Source: an uncultured Ruminococcus sp. (GTDB taxonomy: Bacteria; Bacillota; Clostridia; Oscillospirales; CAG-382). Taken from it: a stretch of DNA of 6,690 nt. The stretch covers positions 1-6,690 of the forward strand of contig CACZRJ010000004.1 of assembly GCA_902783535.1 (NCBI GenBank), given 5' to 3'. Shown in pieces: positions 1 through 5,861 of this stretch; the stretch's first letter is position 1; every line of letters starts with the position of its first letter. The notes beneath the pieces were generated by a model. It saw only the letters and a list, made by a program, of their open reading frames with translations. It ran no database searches and was not told the DNA's origin. The position numbers and the translations under genes were made by a program.

Positions 1-10
1 CGTTGGCGAT

Positions 11-86
11 GATTCATTAGCTCAGTCGGTAGAGCATCTGACTTTTAATCAGGGGGTCCGGAGTTCGAGTCTCCGATGGATCACCA
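11..86 (+). tRNA. tRNA-Lys (anticodon UUU), CCA encoded
   Basis: This is a complete 76-base tRNA that delivers lysine at AAA and AAG codons. The full cloverleaf can be traced: acceptor stem 11-17 with 76-82 (one G-U pair), D stem 20-23 with 32-35, anticodon stem 37-41 with 49-53, anticodon TTT at 44-46 flanked by T43 and A47, a five-base variable region 54-58, T stem 59-63 with 71-75 around a TTCGAGT loop, discriminator A83, and a genomically encoded CCA at 84-86. Its promoter is not in the window, so it is either the last gene of a tRNA cluster or a single gene cut by the window start. A terminator begins three bases after the CCA. Confidence 0.97.
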
Positions 87-89
87 ACG

Positions 90-129
90 AGGCCTGAAGA
101 TGTTGAAAAACATCCTCGGGTCTTTTTTT
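90..129 (+). terminator. Intrinsic terminator of the tRNA-Lys transcript
   Basis: The arms 90-104 and 109-123 form a stem of about 15 positions with one A-C mismatch and two G-U pairs, closed by a GAAA tetraloop (105-108, GNRA type). A run of seven T follows at 123-129. This is a textbook rho-independent terminator. It lies so close to the tRNA 3' end that the primary transcript has only a three-base spacer before the hairpin. Confidence 0.93.
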
Positions 130-231
130 GACGTACGAATGAAACCGTATTCGGATGATGCTGAAGAAATATAGAATCGAAACCGGTCGCATTTTCAGTG
201 GCGGAAAACCATGGACGCCCGGATATACACG

Positions 232-266
232 AAAAAGAGCTGCCCGACAATGCGTCAGACAACTCT
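232..266 (-). terminator. Intrinsic terminator of the pduL-scaffold-GGGtGRT operon
   Basis: Read on the - strand, the arm 266-254 pairs with 248-236 over 13 positions without a mismatch (three G-U pairs), around a five-base loop (253-249). A T run follows (complement of 236-232). It begins 48 bases past the TAA of the GGGtGRT gene, which is the expected place for the end of the leftward operon. Together with the + strand terminator at 90-129 it separates two converging transcripts. Confidence 0.85.
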
Positions 267-314
267 GATTCATCTGATGGAATTATCCCTGCGTGGAGTA
301 GGACACCGGAAAAC

Positions 315-1325
315 TTATTTCAGGCATTCCTCCACGGCAACTGCAACAGCGACAGTCATGCCGACCATGGGATTGTTTCCGGCGCCGATCAGGCCCATCA
401 TCTCAACATGAGCGGGAACGGACGAAGAACCTGCGAACTGTGCATCGGAATGCATTCTTCCCATTGTATCGGTCATGCCATAAGAAGAAGGACCGGCGGC
501 CATGTTATCGGGGTGAAGCGTTCTGCCTGTTCCTCCGCCTGAAGCGACAGAGAAATACTTCTGGCCGTTTTCGGTGCACCATTTTTTGTAAGTGCCTGCA
601 ACAGGATGCTGGAAACGCGTCGGGTTCGTGGAGTTGCCGGTAATGGAAACGCCGACCTTTTCGTGCTTCATGATGGCGACGCCTTCAGGAACGTTGTCGG
701 CGCCGTAGCATTTGACCGCGGCTCTGGGACCGTTGGAATAGGGAACTTCTTTCACGATACGGACTTCTTCGTTATAAGGGTCAAACTCCGTCTCGACATA
801 TGTGAACCCGTTGATTCTGGAAATGATGAACGCGGCGTCTTTTCCGAGTCCGTTCAGAATCACGCGCAGAGGCTGCTTGCGGACTTTGTTTGCATTGGTC
901 GCGATCTTGATGGCGCCCTCAGCGGCCGCAAAGGATTCATGTCCGGCCAGGAAGCAGAAGCATTCCGTCTCCTCGGACAGAAGCATTTTTCCAAGGTTGC
1001 CGTGTCCGAGACCGACTTTACGATTTTCAGCAACGGAACCGGGAATGCAGAATGACTGGAGTCCGATTCCGATGTTGGCGGCAGCGGTCGCTGCAGACTT
1101 GTCTCCGGTCCTCTCAGCTTCTTTCAGAGCGATTGCTGCGCCGACAGTATATGCCCACTTTGCGTTTTCAAAGCAGATCGGCTGAGTGTCCTGAACGATG
1201 GTATAGGGATCGATCCCGTATTTCTCACAAATGGTTTTGCATTCGTCAATGGAATGAATGCCGTACTGGGAAAGCACGCCGAGTATTTTTGACTCGCGGC
1301 GTTCGTATCCTTCAAATGTTGCCAT
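315..1325 (-). CDS. GGGtGRT-family protein of unknown function
   Basis: The product has 336 residues and carries the signature GGGTGRT at 263-269, for which this conserved bacterial family (Pfam GGGtGRT) is named. I do not know an established biochemical function for the family. Other visible features are glycine-rich turns GLGHGNLG (105-112) and a glycine/serine-rich C-terminal third, cysteines at 29, 33, 51, 93, 122, 124, 206, 250 and 334 (a CFC pair at 122-124), and the motif AGHES at 127-131. There is no signal peptide and no clear membrane segment; the C-terminal alanine/valine run looks like a buried helix. I chose the ATG at 1325 because AGGAGG lies nine bases upstream; the in-frame GTG at 1331 would leave only three bases. 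It is the last gene of the operon, 17 bases after the NifU-like gene. The family name is secure; any link to iron-sulfur chemistry comes from the neighbour. Confidence 0.92.
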   Translation of the reverse strand: MATFEGYERRESKILGVLSQYGIHSIDECKTICEKYGIDPYTIVQDTQPICFENAKWAYTVGAAIALKEAERTGDKSAATAAANIGIGLQSFCIPGSVAENRKVGLGHGNLGKMLLSEETECFCFLAGHESFAAAEGAIKIATNANKVRKQPLRVILNGLGKDAAFIISRINGFTYVETEFDPYNEEVRIVKEVPYSNGPRAAVKCYGADNVPEGVAIMKHEKVGVSITGNSTNPTRFQHPVAGTYKKWCTENGQKYFSVASGGGTGRTLHPDNMAAGPSSYGMTDTMGRMHSDAQFAGSSSVPAHVEMMGLIGAGNNPMVGMTVAVAVAVEECLK

Positions 1326-1334
1326 ATTCACTTT

Positions 1335-1340
1335 CCTCCT
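1335..1340 (-). promoter_or_regulatory. Ribosome binding site of the GGGtGRT gene
   Basis: A perfect AGGAGG on the - strand lies nine bases before the ATG at 1325. It decides the start: the upstream in-frame GTG at 1331 is too close to be used efficiently. The site sits inside the short gap after the NifU-like gene's TAA. Confidence 0.85.
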
Positions 1341-1342
1341 GA

Positions 1343-2038
1343 TTATTCTTTACGCGGGTCAATGTACTTGACCGCTTCGTCAAAACGGCCGTAATGACCG
1401 ATCGATTTTTCGTAGGCGGTATTCGGGTCGTCGCCTTTTTTGATAAAGTCGGTCATCTTGCCGAGAGACAGGAATTCATATCCGATGACCTGGTCGTCTT
1501 TGTCGAGCGCCATGCGGGTGCAGTAGCCCTCGGTCATTTCCAGATAACGAACGCCTTTCGCCTTTGTGCCGTACATCGTTCCGATCATGGAGCGGGCGCC
1601 TTTTCCGAGATCTTCCATTCCGGCGCCGATCACAAGTCCGTTTTCGGAGAACGCGGACTGCGTGCGGCCGTACACGATCTGGAGGAACAGTTCACGCATC
1701 GCCGTATTGATGGCATCGCACACGAGGTCTGTGTTCAGAGCTTCCAGGATCGTTTTTCCGGGAAGGATTTCGGCAGCCATCGCAGCGGAATGCGTCATTC
1801 CGGAGCAGCCGATGGTTTCGACAAGCGCTTCTTCGATGACGCCGTTTTTTACGTTCAGGGAAAGCTTGCAGGCGCCCTGCTGGGGAGCGCACCAACCGAT
1901 TCCGTGCGTATAGCCGGAAATATCCTTGATTTCTTTTGCCTCAACCCATTTGCCTTCTTCCGGAATAGGGGCTGGGCCGTGCTTCGGTCCCTTGTTCACC
2001 GCGCACATATTTTCAACTTCTTTTGAGTACTGTAACAT
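1343..2038 (-). CDS. NifU-like iron-sulfur scaffold homologue
   Basis: The product has 231 residues. Residues about 55-105 resemble the core of NifU/IscU scaffold proteins, which hold nascent iron-sulfur clusters in the cytosol: a beta strand KLSLNV, the phrase NGVIEEA, then GCSG (Cys78) where IscU has GCGS, followed by PGKTILEAL, like the KGKTLDEA helix. The C-terminal half (about 135-231) has no counterpart in short IscU/SufU proteins that I recognise. Cysteines are at 12, 50, 57, 78, 107 and 173. The central IscU cysteine is kept, the first seems displaced (C50 and C57 flank its expected place), and the third, in the HCS motif, appears to be replaced by TQS (126-128). It may therefore bind a cluster differently or not act as a general scaffold. 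The start is the ATG at 2038 with AAAGGAGT six bases upstream; the frame stays open further upstream to 2116, overlapping pduL, without similar support. The gene lies between pduL and the GGGtGRT gene. Confidence 0.8.
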   Translation of the reverse strand: MLQYSKEVENMCAVNKGPKHGPAPIPEEGKWVEAKEIKDISGYTHGIGWCAPQQGACKLSLNVKNGVIEEALVETIGCSGMTHSAAMAAEILPGKTILEALNTDLVCDAINTAMRELFLQIVYGRTQSAFSENGLVIGAGMEDLGKGARSMIGTMYGTKAKGVRYLEMTEGYCTRMALDKDDQVIGYEFLSLGKMTDFIKKGDDPNTAYEKSIGHYGRFDEAVKYIDPRKE

Positions 2039-2044
2039 CTTGTG

Positions 2045-2052
2045 ACTCCTTT
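2045..2052 (-). promoter_or_regulatory. Ribosome binding site of the NifU-like gene
   Basis: AAAGGAGT on the - strand lies six bases before the ATG at 2038. It fixes the start there and argues against the longer reading frame that begins inside pduL. Confidence 0.8.
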
Positions 2053-2063
2053 CAAAATTTGAA

Positions 2064-2639
2064 TTACGAATGCTTGATGATTTCGCCGTAAACTTCTCCT
2101 GAAAGAGCCGCGGCATTCGCTTCGTCCGTATCCAGATGAACGGCGGGGGCGAACTTGTCGCTGACGCGGACCACGACTTCGTCGAATGTCAGCCCGCGCT
2201 CTCCTTCAAGTTTGACCGAGACGATGTCCTTGTCCTTCAGACCCATTTCTTCGGCGGTTTTGCAATCAAGGTGAAGATGTCTCTTGGCAGCGATAACACC
2301 TTCAGTAATATCGATTTCACCGGCGGGACCGACGATTTTGATCCCGCACGTTCCGTCCAGGTCGCCGGACTCGCGGATCAGAGCGTTCACTCCGAGTTTT
2401 CTTGCGTCGGTGAGGGAAATCTCCACCTGTGTTCTTTTTCTGGTCGGACCGAGAATCAGAACGTTGTTGATGGAGCTCTTCGGACCGACGAGGTTCACGC
2501 GTTCGAAAGACGCGAACTGGCCGGGCTGGGAAAGCATGTTGCGGACAGTCAGCTCCTTGCCTTCGCCGAGAAGGATTTTCAAGTCGTCTTCAGTCACGTG
2601 AACATGACGCGCGGATGTTTCGACAATGATTTTTTTCAT
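2064..2639 (-). CDS. pduL: Phosphate acyltransferase, PduL type
   Basis: The 191-residue product is a PduL-family phosphotransacylase, which interconverts acyl-CoA plus phosphate with acyl-phosphate plus CoA (propanoyl or acetyl). It is unrelated to the Pta family. The duplicated PduL beta-barrel and its metal site are visible: the HVH pair H12/H14 in SARHVHV, E73 in QVEIS, the HLH pair H121/H123 in KRHLHL, and H168 in VHLDTDEANA, matching the zinc ligands known in PduL structures. The core begins directly at residue 1, without the N-terminal extension that targets PduL to microcompartments, and no shell-protein gene is nearby, so a cytosolic enzyme is likely, perhaps standing in for Pta in acetyl-phosphate formation. 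AAAGGAA lies six bases before the ATG. It is the first gene of the leftward operon. Substrate chain length cannot be read from the sequence. Confidence 0.94.
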   Translation of the reverse strand: MKKIIVETSARHVHVTEDDLKILLGEGKELTVRNMLSQPGQFASFERVNLVGPKSSINNVLILGPTRKRTQVEISLTDARKLGVNALIRESGDLDGTCGIKIVGPAGEIDITEGVIAAKRHLHLDCKTAEEMGLKDKDIVSVKLEGERGLTFDEVVVRVSDKFAPAVHLDTDEANAAALSGEVYGEIIKHS

Positions 2640-2671
2640 GTGATGTTCCTTTCATTTGCTTAATCTGCATA

Positions 2672-2700
2672 ATTTTACAACAAATCAGGAAATAAGTAAA
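2672..2700 (-). promoter_or_regulatory. Candidate promoter of the pduL operon
   Basis: On the - strand, TTTACT (2700-2695) and TAAAAT (2677-2672) are separated by exactly 17 bases, a plausible housekeeping-sigma promoter with a weak -35 box. Transcription would start near 2665, giving a leader of about 25 bases carrying the pduL ribosome binding site (2652-2646). The surrounding sequence is AT-rich. Assignment is by eye only. Confidence 0.55.
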
Positions 2701-2723
2701 TAGCTTTTCAGGAAATTTTTCTG

Positions 2724-2752
2724 TTGAATATTCATGATTTTTGTGCTACACT
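2724..2752 (+). promoter_or_regulatory. Candidate promoter of trpS and the topoisomerase genes
   Basis: TTGAAT (2724-2729) and TACACT (2747-2752) are separated by 17 bases, and TGC just before the -10 box (2744-2746) gives an extended -10 element. Transcription would start near 2759, leaving a leader of roughly 67 bases. It is back to back with the pduL promoter; the two -35 boxes are 23 bases apart. Confidence 0.65.
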
Positions 2753-2764
2753 ACAAAATGTAGT
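2750..2764 (+). promoter_or_regulatory. Perfect dyad over the trpS start-site region, possible operator
   Basis: ACTACA and TGTAGT form a perfect six-base inverted repeat around AAA. The left arm overlaps the -10 box of the candidate trpS promoter and the right arm covers the expected transcription start, the usual place for a repressor site. The TACA-n-TGTA core is loosely like operators of the BlaI/MecI/CopY repressor class, but the three-base spacing is not the standard two and no such regulator gene is in the window. A dyad this short could also arise by chance. Confidence 0.4.
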
Positions 2765-2796
2765 ATTTTGAGATATTATACGCACTAGAAATTGAC

Positions 2797-2813
2797 CGGC
2801 CGGAGTCCGGCCG
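2797..2813 (+). promoter_or_regulatory. GC-rich hairpin touching the trpS ribosome binding site
   Basis: CGGCCGG (2797-2803) pairs perfectly with CCGGCCG (2807-2813) around a three-base loop, giving an all-GC seven-pair stem in an otherwise AT-rich leader. It ends one base before AGGAGG (2815-2820), which is five bases from the trpS ATG. There is no T run, so it is not an intrinsic terminator. It could stabilise the messenger 5' end, influence ribosome access, or be a DNA-level palindrome. Confidence 0.6.
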
Positions 2814-2825
2814 CAGGAGGGAATC

Positions 2826-3833
2826 ATGGAACAGGAAATCCGCAGAAAAACAGTCTTGTCCGGCATCCAGCCTTCCGGTGTTCTGACACTCGGAAATTAC
2901 CTTGGAGCATTGAAAAACTGGGTCGGATTGCAGGAACAGTATGACTGCTATTATATGCTCGCCGATCTTCACACGATCACGGTACGGCAGGTCCCGGCCG
3001 AATTACGCCAGAACGTTCTCAAAACGATCTCGCTTTATCTCGCCGCCGGCCTGGATCCCGACAAATGCGTTCTGTTCCTGCAGAGCATGGTCCCCGCGCA
3101 TTCTCAGCTCGCATGGCTTCTGAACTGCTACACGATGGTTGGCGAACTGAGCAGAATGACGCAGTTCAAGGACAAATCGGCAAAGCATGAGGACAATATC
3201 AACGCCGGTCTGTTCACATATCCGGTCCTGATGGCTGCGGATATTCTTCTCTATCAGGCCGATCTCGTACCCGTTGGAAAAGACCAGCTCCAGCATCTGG
3301 AAATCGCCAGGGATATCGCGACGCGATTCAACAACGCATACAGTCCGACATTTGTCGTTCCTCAGGCACTGACGTTTCCCGCCGGCGCCAAGATCATGTC
3401 GCTTTCAGCACCGACAAAGAAGATGTCGAAGTCTGAGGACGGCGACGGCACCGTATTTGTCCTCGACCCGAAAGATGTCATCATCCGGAAATTCAAACGC
3501 GCGGTGACTGATTCGCAGTCGGACATCCGTTTCGCGGAAGGAAAAGACGGAATCAATAATCTGATTTCCATCTACAGCTGCTTCACCGGGAAGACGGTTC
3601 CGGAAATCGAGGCGGAGTTCGAAGGAAAAGGATATGGGGAATTCAAAATTGCGGTCGCCGAAACCGTCGCAGACGGACTGACGCCCCTGCAGAACCGGGT
3701 CAGCGAATTCATGAAAGACAGGGAATACATCAACCGGATTTTGACAGACGGCGCGGAAAAGGCATCGTATACGGCCAGAAAAACGTTATCTAAGACGATG
3801 CGGAAAATCGGTTTCTACGATACATCTAAGTAA
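2826..3833 (+). CDS. trpS: Tryptophan-tRNA ligase
   Basis: The 335-residue product is a class I aminoacyl-tRNA synthetase that activates tryptophan with ATP and attaches it to tRNA-Trp in the cytosol; its length is normal for bacterial TrpRS. The Rossmann fold begins with SGIQPSG (12-18) and the HIGH-equivalent TLGN (21-24). ADLHT follows at 46-50. The tryptophan pocket is seen in YPVLMAADILLY, with Asp139 as the likely indole-contacting residue. GKDQ is at 151-154, and the KMSKS loop is at 199-203. The C-terminal helical domain is complete. AGGAGG lies five bases before the ATG. The leader is too short for a T-box, so tryptophan-dependent control of that kind is not supported. The topoisomerase B gene starts 24 bases after the TAA, probably on the same transcript although the functions are unrelated. 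Confidence 0.98.
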   Translation: MEQEIRRKTVLSGIQPSGVLTLGNYLGALKNWVGLQEQYDCYYMLADLHTITVRQVPAELRQNVLKTISLYLAAGLDPDKCVLFLQSMVPAHSQLAWLLNCYTMVGELSRMTQFKDKSAKHEDNINAGLFTYPVLMAADILLYQADLVPVGKDQLQHLEIARDIATRFNNAYSPTFVVPQALTFPAGAKIMSLSAPTKKMSKSEDGDGTVFVLDPKDVIIRKFKRAVTDSQSDIRFAEGKDGINNLISIYSCFTGKTVPEIEAEFEGKGYGEFKIAVAETVADGLTPLQNRVSEFMKDREYINRILTDGAEKASYTARKTLSKTMRKIGFYDTSK

Positions 3834-3857
3834 TCTGTTACGGAGAAAGCAATCATT

Positions 3858-5843
3858 ATGGCAGGAAAGAACGAAGGATACGGAAGCCAGAGCATCTCGA
3901 TGCTCAAGGGAGAAGACAGGGTCAGAAAGCGTCCGGCAGTCATTTTCGGTTCCGACGGTCTGGAAGGATGCGAACAGTCATTCTTCGAGATCTTGTCCAA
4001 CTCGATCGACGAATTCAGGGAAGGGTACGGAAAGACCATCAACGTAACGGTCATGAACGACCATACGATCACGGTGGAGGACTTCGGCCGGGGCGTTCCT
4101 CTGGACTGGAATGAAAAAGAAAAGAGATACAACTGGGAACTCGTCTACTGCGAGCTGTATGCCGGCGGTAAATACGACAACGCCAACGGCGGCGCCTACG
4201 AATACTCGCTCGGTCTGAACGGACTCGGCGCATGCGCCACGCAGTATGCGTCGACTTTCATGGAAGTATACTCTTTCCAAAAAGGAACGCAGTATTCCAT
4301 CAAATTCAAAAAAGGAAAGCCGGTCGGAAAACTTCAGACGGAAGACGCTCCGAAAGGAAAAAGCGGTACGGTCGTCCGCTGGAAAAGCGACACGGAAGTC
4401 TTTACGGATATCGACATCCCGCTTGAATACTACACAAAGACTCTGATGAAGCAGGCCGTCGTCAACGCCGGACTGACGCTGAATCTGAAATTCCAGACGG
4501 CGGAAGGCAAATTCATTTCCGAGTCCTATTACTATGAGCACGGCATTTCCGACTACATGGCCAACCTCGTCGGCGAGACAGGGCTGGTTCCGATCCAGCA
4601 GTACTCCTGCGAACGCGTCGGCCGAGACCGGCCCGACAAGGACGACTACAAGCTGAAGATCGACTTCGCCTTCTGCTTTTCAAACGAGGTCAACCTGACG
4701 GAGTACTACCACAACTCTTCCTTCCTGGAGTACGGCGGCTGTCCCGCAACCGCTTCGAAGTCCGCGTTCGTTTACGCAATCGACAAATACTGCAGCGACA
4801 AGAACAAATACGCAAAGAACGAGTCAAAAATCACATACGACGATGTCAAGGGGTCGCTCGTCCTCGTCGTCAACTCCTTCTCGACGCAGACATCCTATGA
4901 GAACCAGACGAAGAAGGCGATCACGAACGTCTTCATCACGAAGGCGATGACCGACTTCTTCAAAGAATCCCTGACGGCCTTCTTTTCCGAGAATCCCGCG
5001 ATGGCGGACAAGGTGTGTCAGCAGGTTCTCGTCAACAAGCGTTCCAGAGAGTCCGCCGAGCAAATGCGGACGAATGTCAAAAAGAAGCTGTCTCAGCCGA
5101 TCGACAACATTCAGAATACCGTTGAGAAATTCGTGAACTGCCGCTCGAAAGATCCCGAGAAATGCGAGCTGTATATCGTGGAAGGCGACTCGGCTCTGAC
5201 AAGCTGCAAGCTTGCGCGGGACGCCGACTTCCAGGCGATCATACCGGTCCGCGGCAAGACGCTGAACTGTCTGAAGGCTTCCGTCGACAAAGTCATGAAA
5301 AACGACATCATCATGGATCTGATCAAGGTCATCGGATGCGGAATGGAATTGAAGAACGCCAAAGCGAAAAACGCTTCCACATTTGATTACGATTCACTGC
5401 GGTGGAACAAGATCGTCATCTGCACAGATGCCGACGTCGACGGATACCAGATCCGTACCCTGATACTGACGCTGTTCTACAGCCTTCTTCCGACGCTCAT
5501 CAGAGAAGGCAGGGTTTATATCGCGGAGACGCCTCTGTACGAGATCAATACGAAGGATGAGACTTTCTTCGCATATGACGAAAACGAAAAAGCGGCCATT
5601 CTTGACGGACTGAAAGATCAGAAGTATACGATTCAACGTTCAAAAGGCCTCGGCGAAAACGATCCGGAAATGATGTCCAGGACGACGATGCATCCTGCGA
5701 CAAGGCGTCTGATCCGCATCATGCCTGAAGATGAAGAGACAACTTTCCGCATGTTCGACGTGCTTCTGGGAGACAACCTTGCCGGAAGAAAAGACATGAT
5801 CGCTGCATACGGTTCCCAGTATTACGAGCTGGCGGATTTCTAA
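3858..5843 (+). CDS. parE: Divergent type IIA topoisomerase subunit B (ParE/GyrB-like)
   Basis: The 661-residue product is the ATPase and TOPRIM subunit of a two-subunit topoisomerase that passes one DNA duplex through another. The GHKL ATPase domain shows catalytic-base Glu44 and Asn48 (FFEILSNSIDE), Asp75 in EDFGRGVP, the loop GLNGLG (119-124), and the transducer Gln-Thr-Lys at 350-352. TOPRIM shows Glu442 in VEGDSA and TDADVD (523-528) with metal-binding Asp524, 526 and 528. RSKGLGE is at 594-600 and TTMHP at 609-613. Differences from standard GyrB/ParE are many: KRPAVIFGS instead of RPGMYIGS, EGDSALTSCKLARDA instead of EGDSAGGSAKQGRDR, and a changed ATP-lid approach. GGAG lies 12 bases before the ATG, a rather long spacing. 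Pairing with the next gene and the position beside trpS favour topoisomerase IV or a third topoisomerase over the primary gyrase; the ParE symbol is provisional. Confidence 0.88.
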   Translation: MAGKNEGYGSQSISMLKGEDRVRKRPAVIFGSDGLEGCEQSFFEILSNSIDEFREGYGKTINVTVMNDHTITVEDFGRGVPLDWNEKEKRYNWELVYCELYAGGKYDNANGGAYEYSLGLNGLGACATQYASTFMEVYSFQKGTQYSIKFKKGKPVGKLQTEDAPKGKSGTVVRWKSDTEVFTDIDIPLEYYTKTLMKQAVVNAGLTLNLKFQTAEGKFISESYYYEHGISDYMANLVGETGLVPIQQYSCERVGRDRPDKDDYKLKIDFAFCFSNEVNLTEYYHNSSFLEYGGCPATASKSAFVYAIDKYCSDKNKYAKNESKITYDDVKGSLVLVVNSFSTQTSYENQTKKAITNVFITKAMTDFFKESLTAFFSENPAMADKVCQQVLVNKRSRESAEQMRTNVKKKLSQPIDNIQNTVEKFVNCRSKDPEKCELYIVEGDSALTSCKLARDADFQAIIPVRGKTLNCLKASVDKVMKNDIIMDLIKVIGCGMELKNAKAKNASTFDYDSLRWNKIVICTDADVDGYQIRTLILTLFYSLLPTLIREGRVYIAETPLYEINTKDETFFAYDENEKAAILDGLKDQKYTIQRSKGLGENDPEMMSRTTMHPATRRLIRIMPEDEETTFRMFDVLLGDNLAGRKDMIAAYGSQYYELADF

Positions 5844-5861
5844 AAGAGAAGAGGTTACAAA

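Noticed and set aside
17..273. Short - strand open frames overlapping the tRNA
   Set aside because: They read through the tRNA and both terminators; peptides of this kind are common artefacts of tRNA antisense translation.
198..542. Open frame on the + strand from the gap into the end of the GGGtGRT gene
   Set aside because: It crosses the - strand terminator and runs antisense to the GGGtGRT coding end; it has no ribosome binding site or recognisable domain.
1326..1331. GTG at 1331 as start of the GGGtGRT protein
   Set aside because: It lies only three bases from AGGAGG, whereas the ATG at 1325 has a normal nine-base spacing.
1394..2026. Long open frame on the + strand (210 codons) opposite the NifU-like gene
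   Set aside because: It is antisense to a clearly coding gene, its product has no recognisable motif, and I see no ribosome binding site.
2039..2116. 26-residue N-terminal extension of the NifU-like protein starting at 2116
   Set aside because: It overlaps the pduL coding end, and the ribosome binding site at 2045-2052 points to the ATG at 2038.
2136..2663. Open frame of 175 codons on the + strand opposite pduL
   Set aside because: It is the shadow of the strongly supported pduL gene and would run into the divergent promoter region; it has no family features.
2797..2813. Intrinsic terminator or attenuator before trpS
   Set aside because: The hairpin is followed by the ribosome binding site, not by a T run.
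2759..2825. T-box riboswitch in the trpS leader
   Set aside because: The leader is only about 67 bases and has no T-box core sequence, specifier loop or terminator/antiterminator pair.
3855..3857. ATT as an alternative start of the topoisomerase B gene, giving a shorter spacing to GGAG
   Set aside because: ATT starts are rare and the adjacent ATG is in frame; twelve-base spacing is long but tolerable.
3978..4541. Open frame of 187 codons on the - strand within the topoisomerase B gene
   Set aside because: It lies opposite the conserved ATPase domain; the frame is open because of the codon usage of the real gene.
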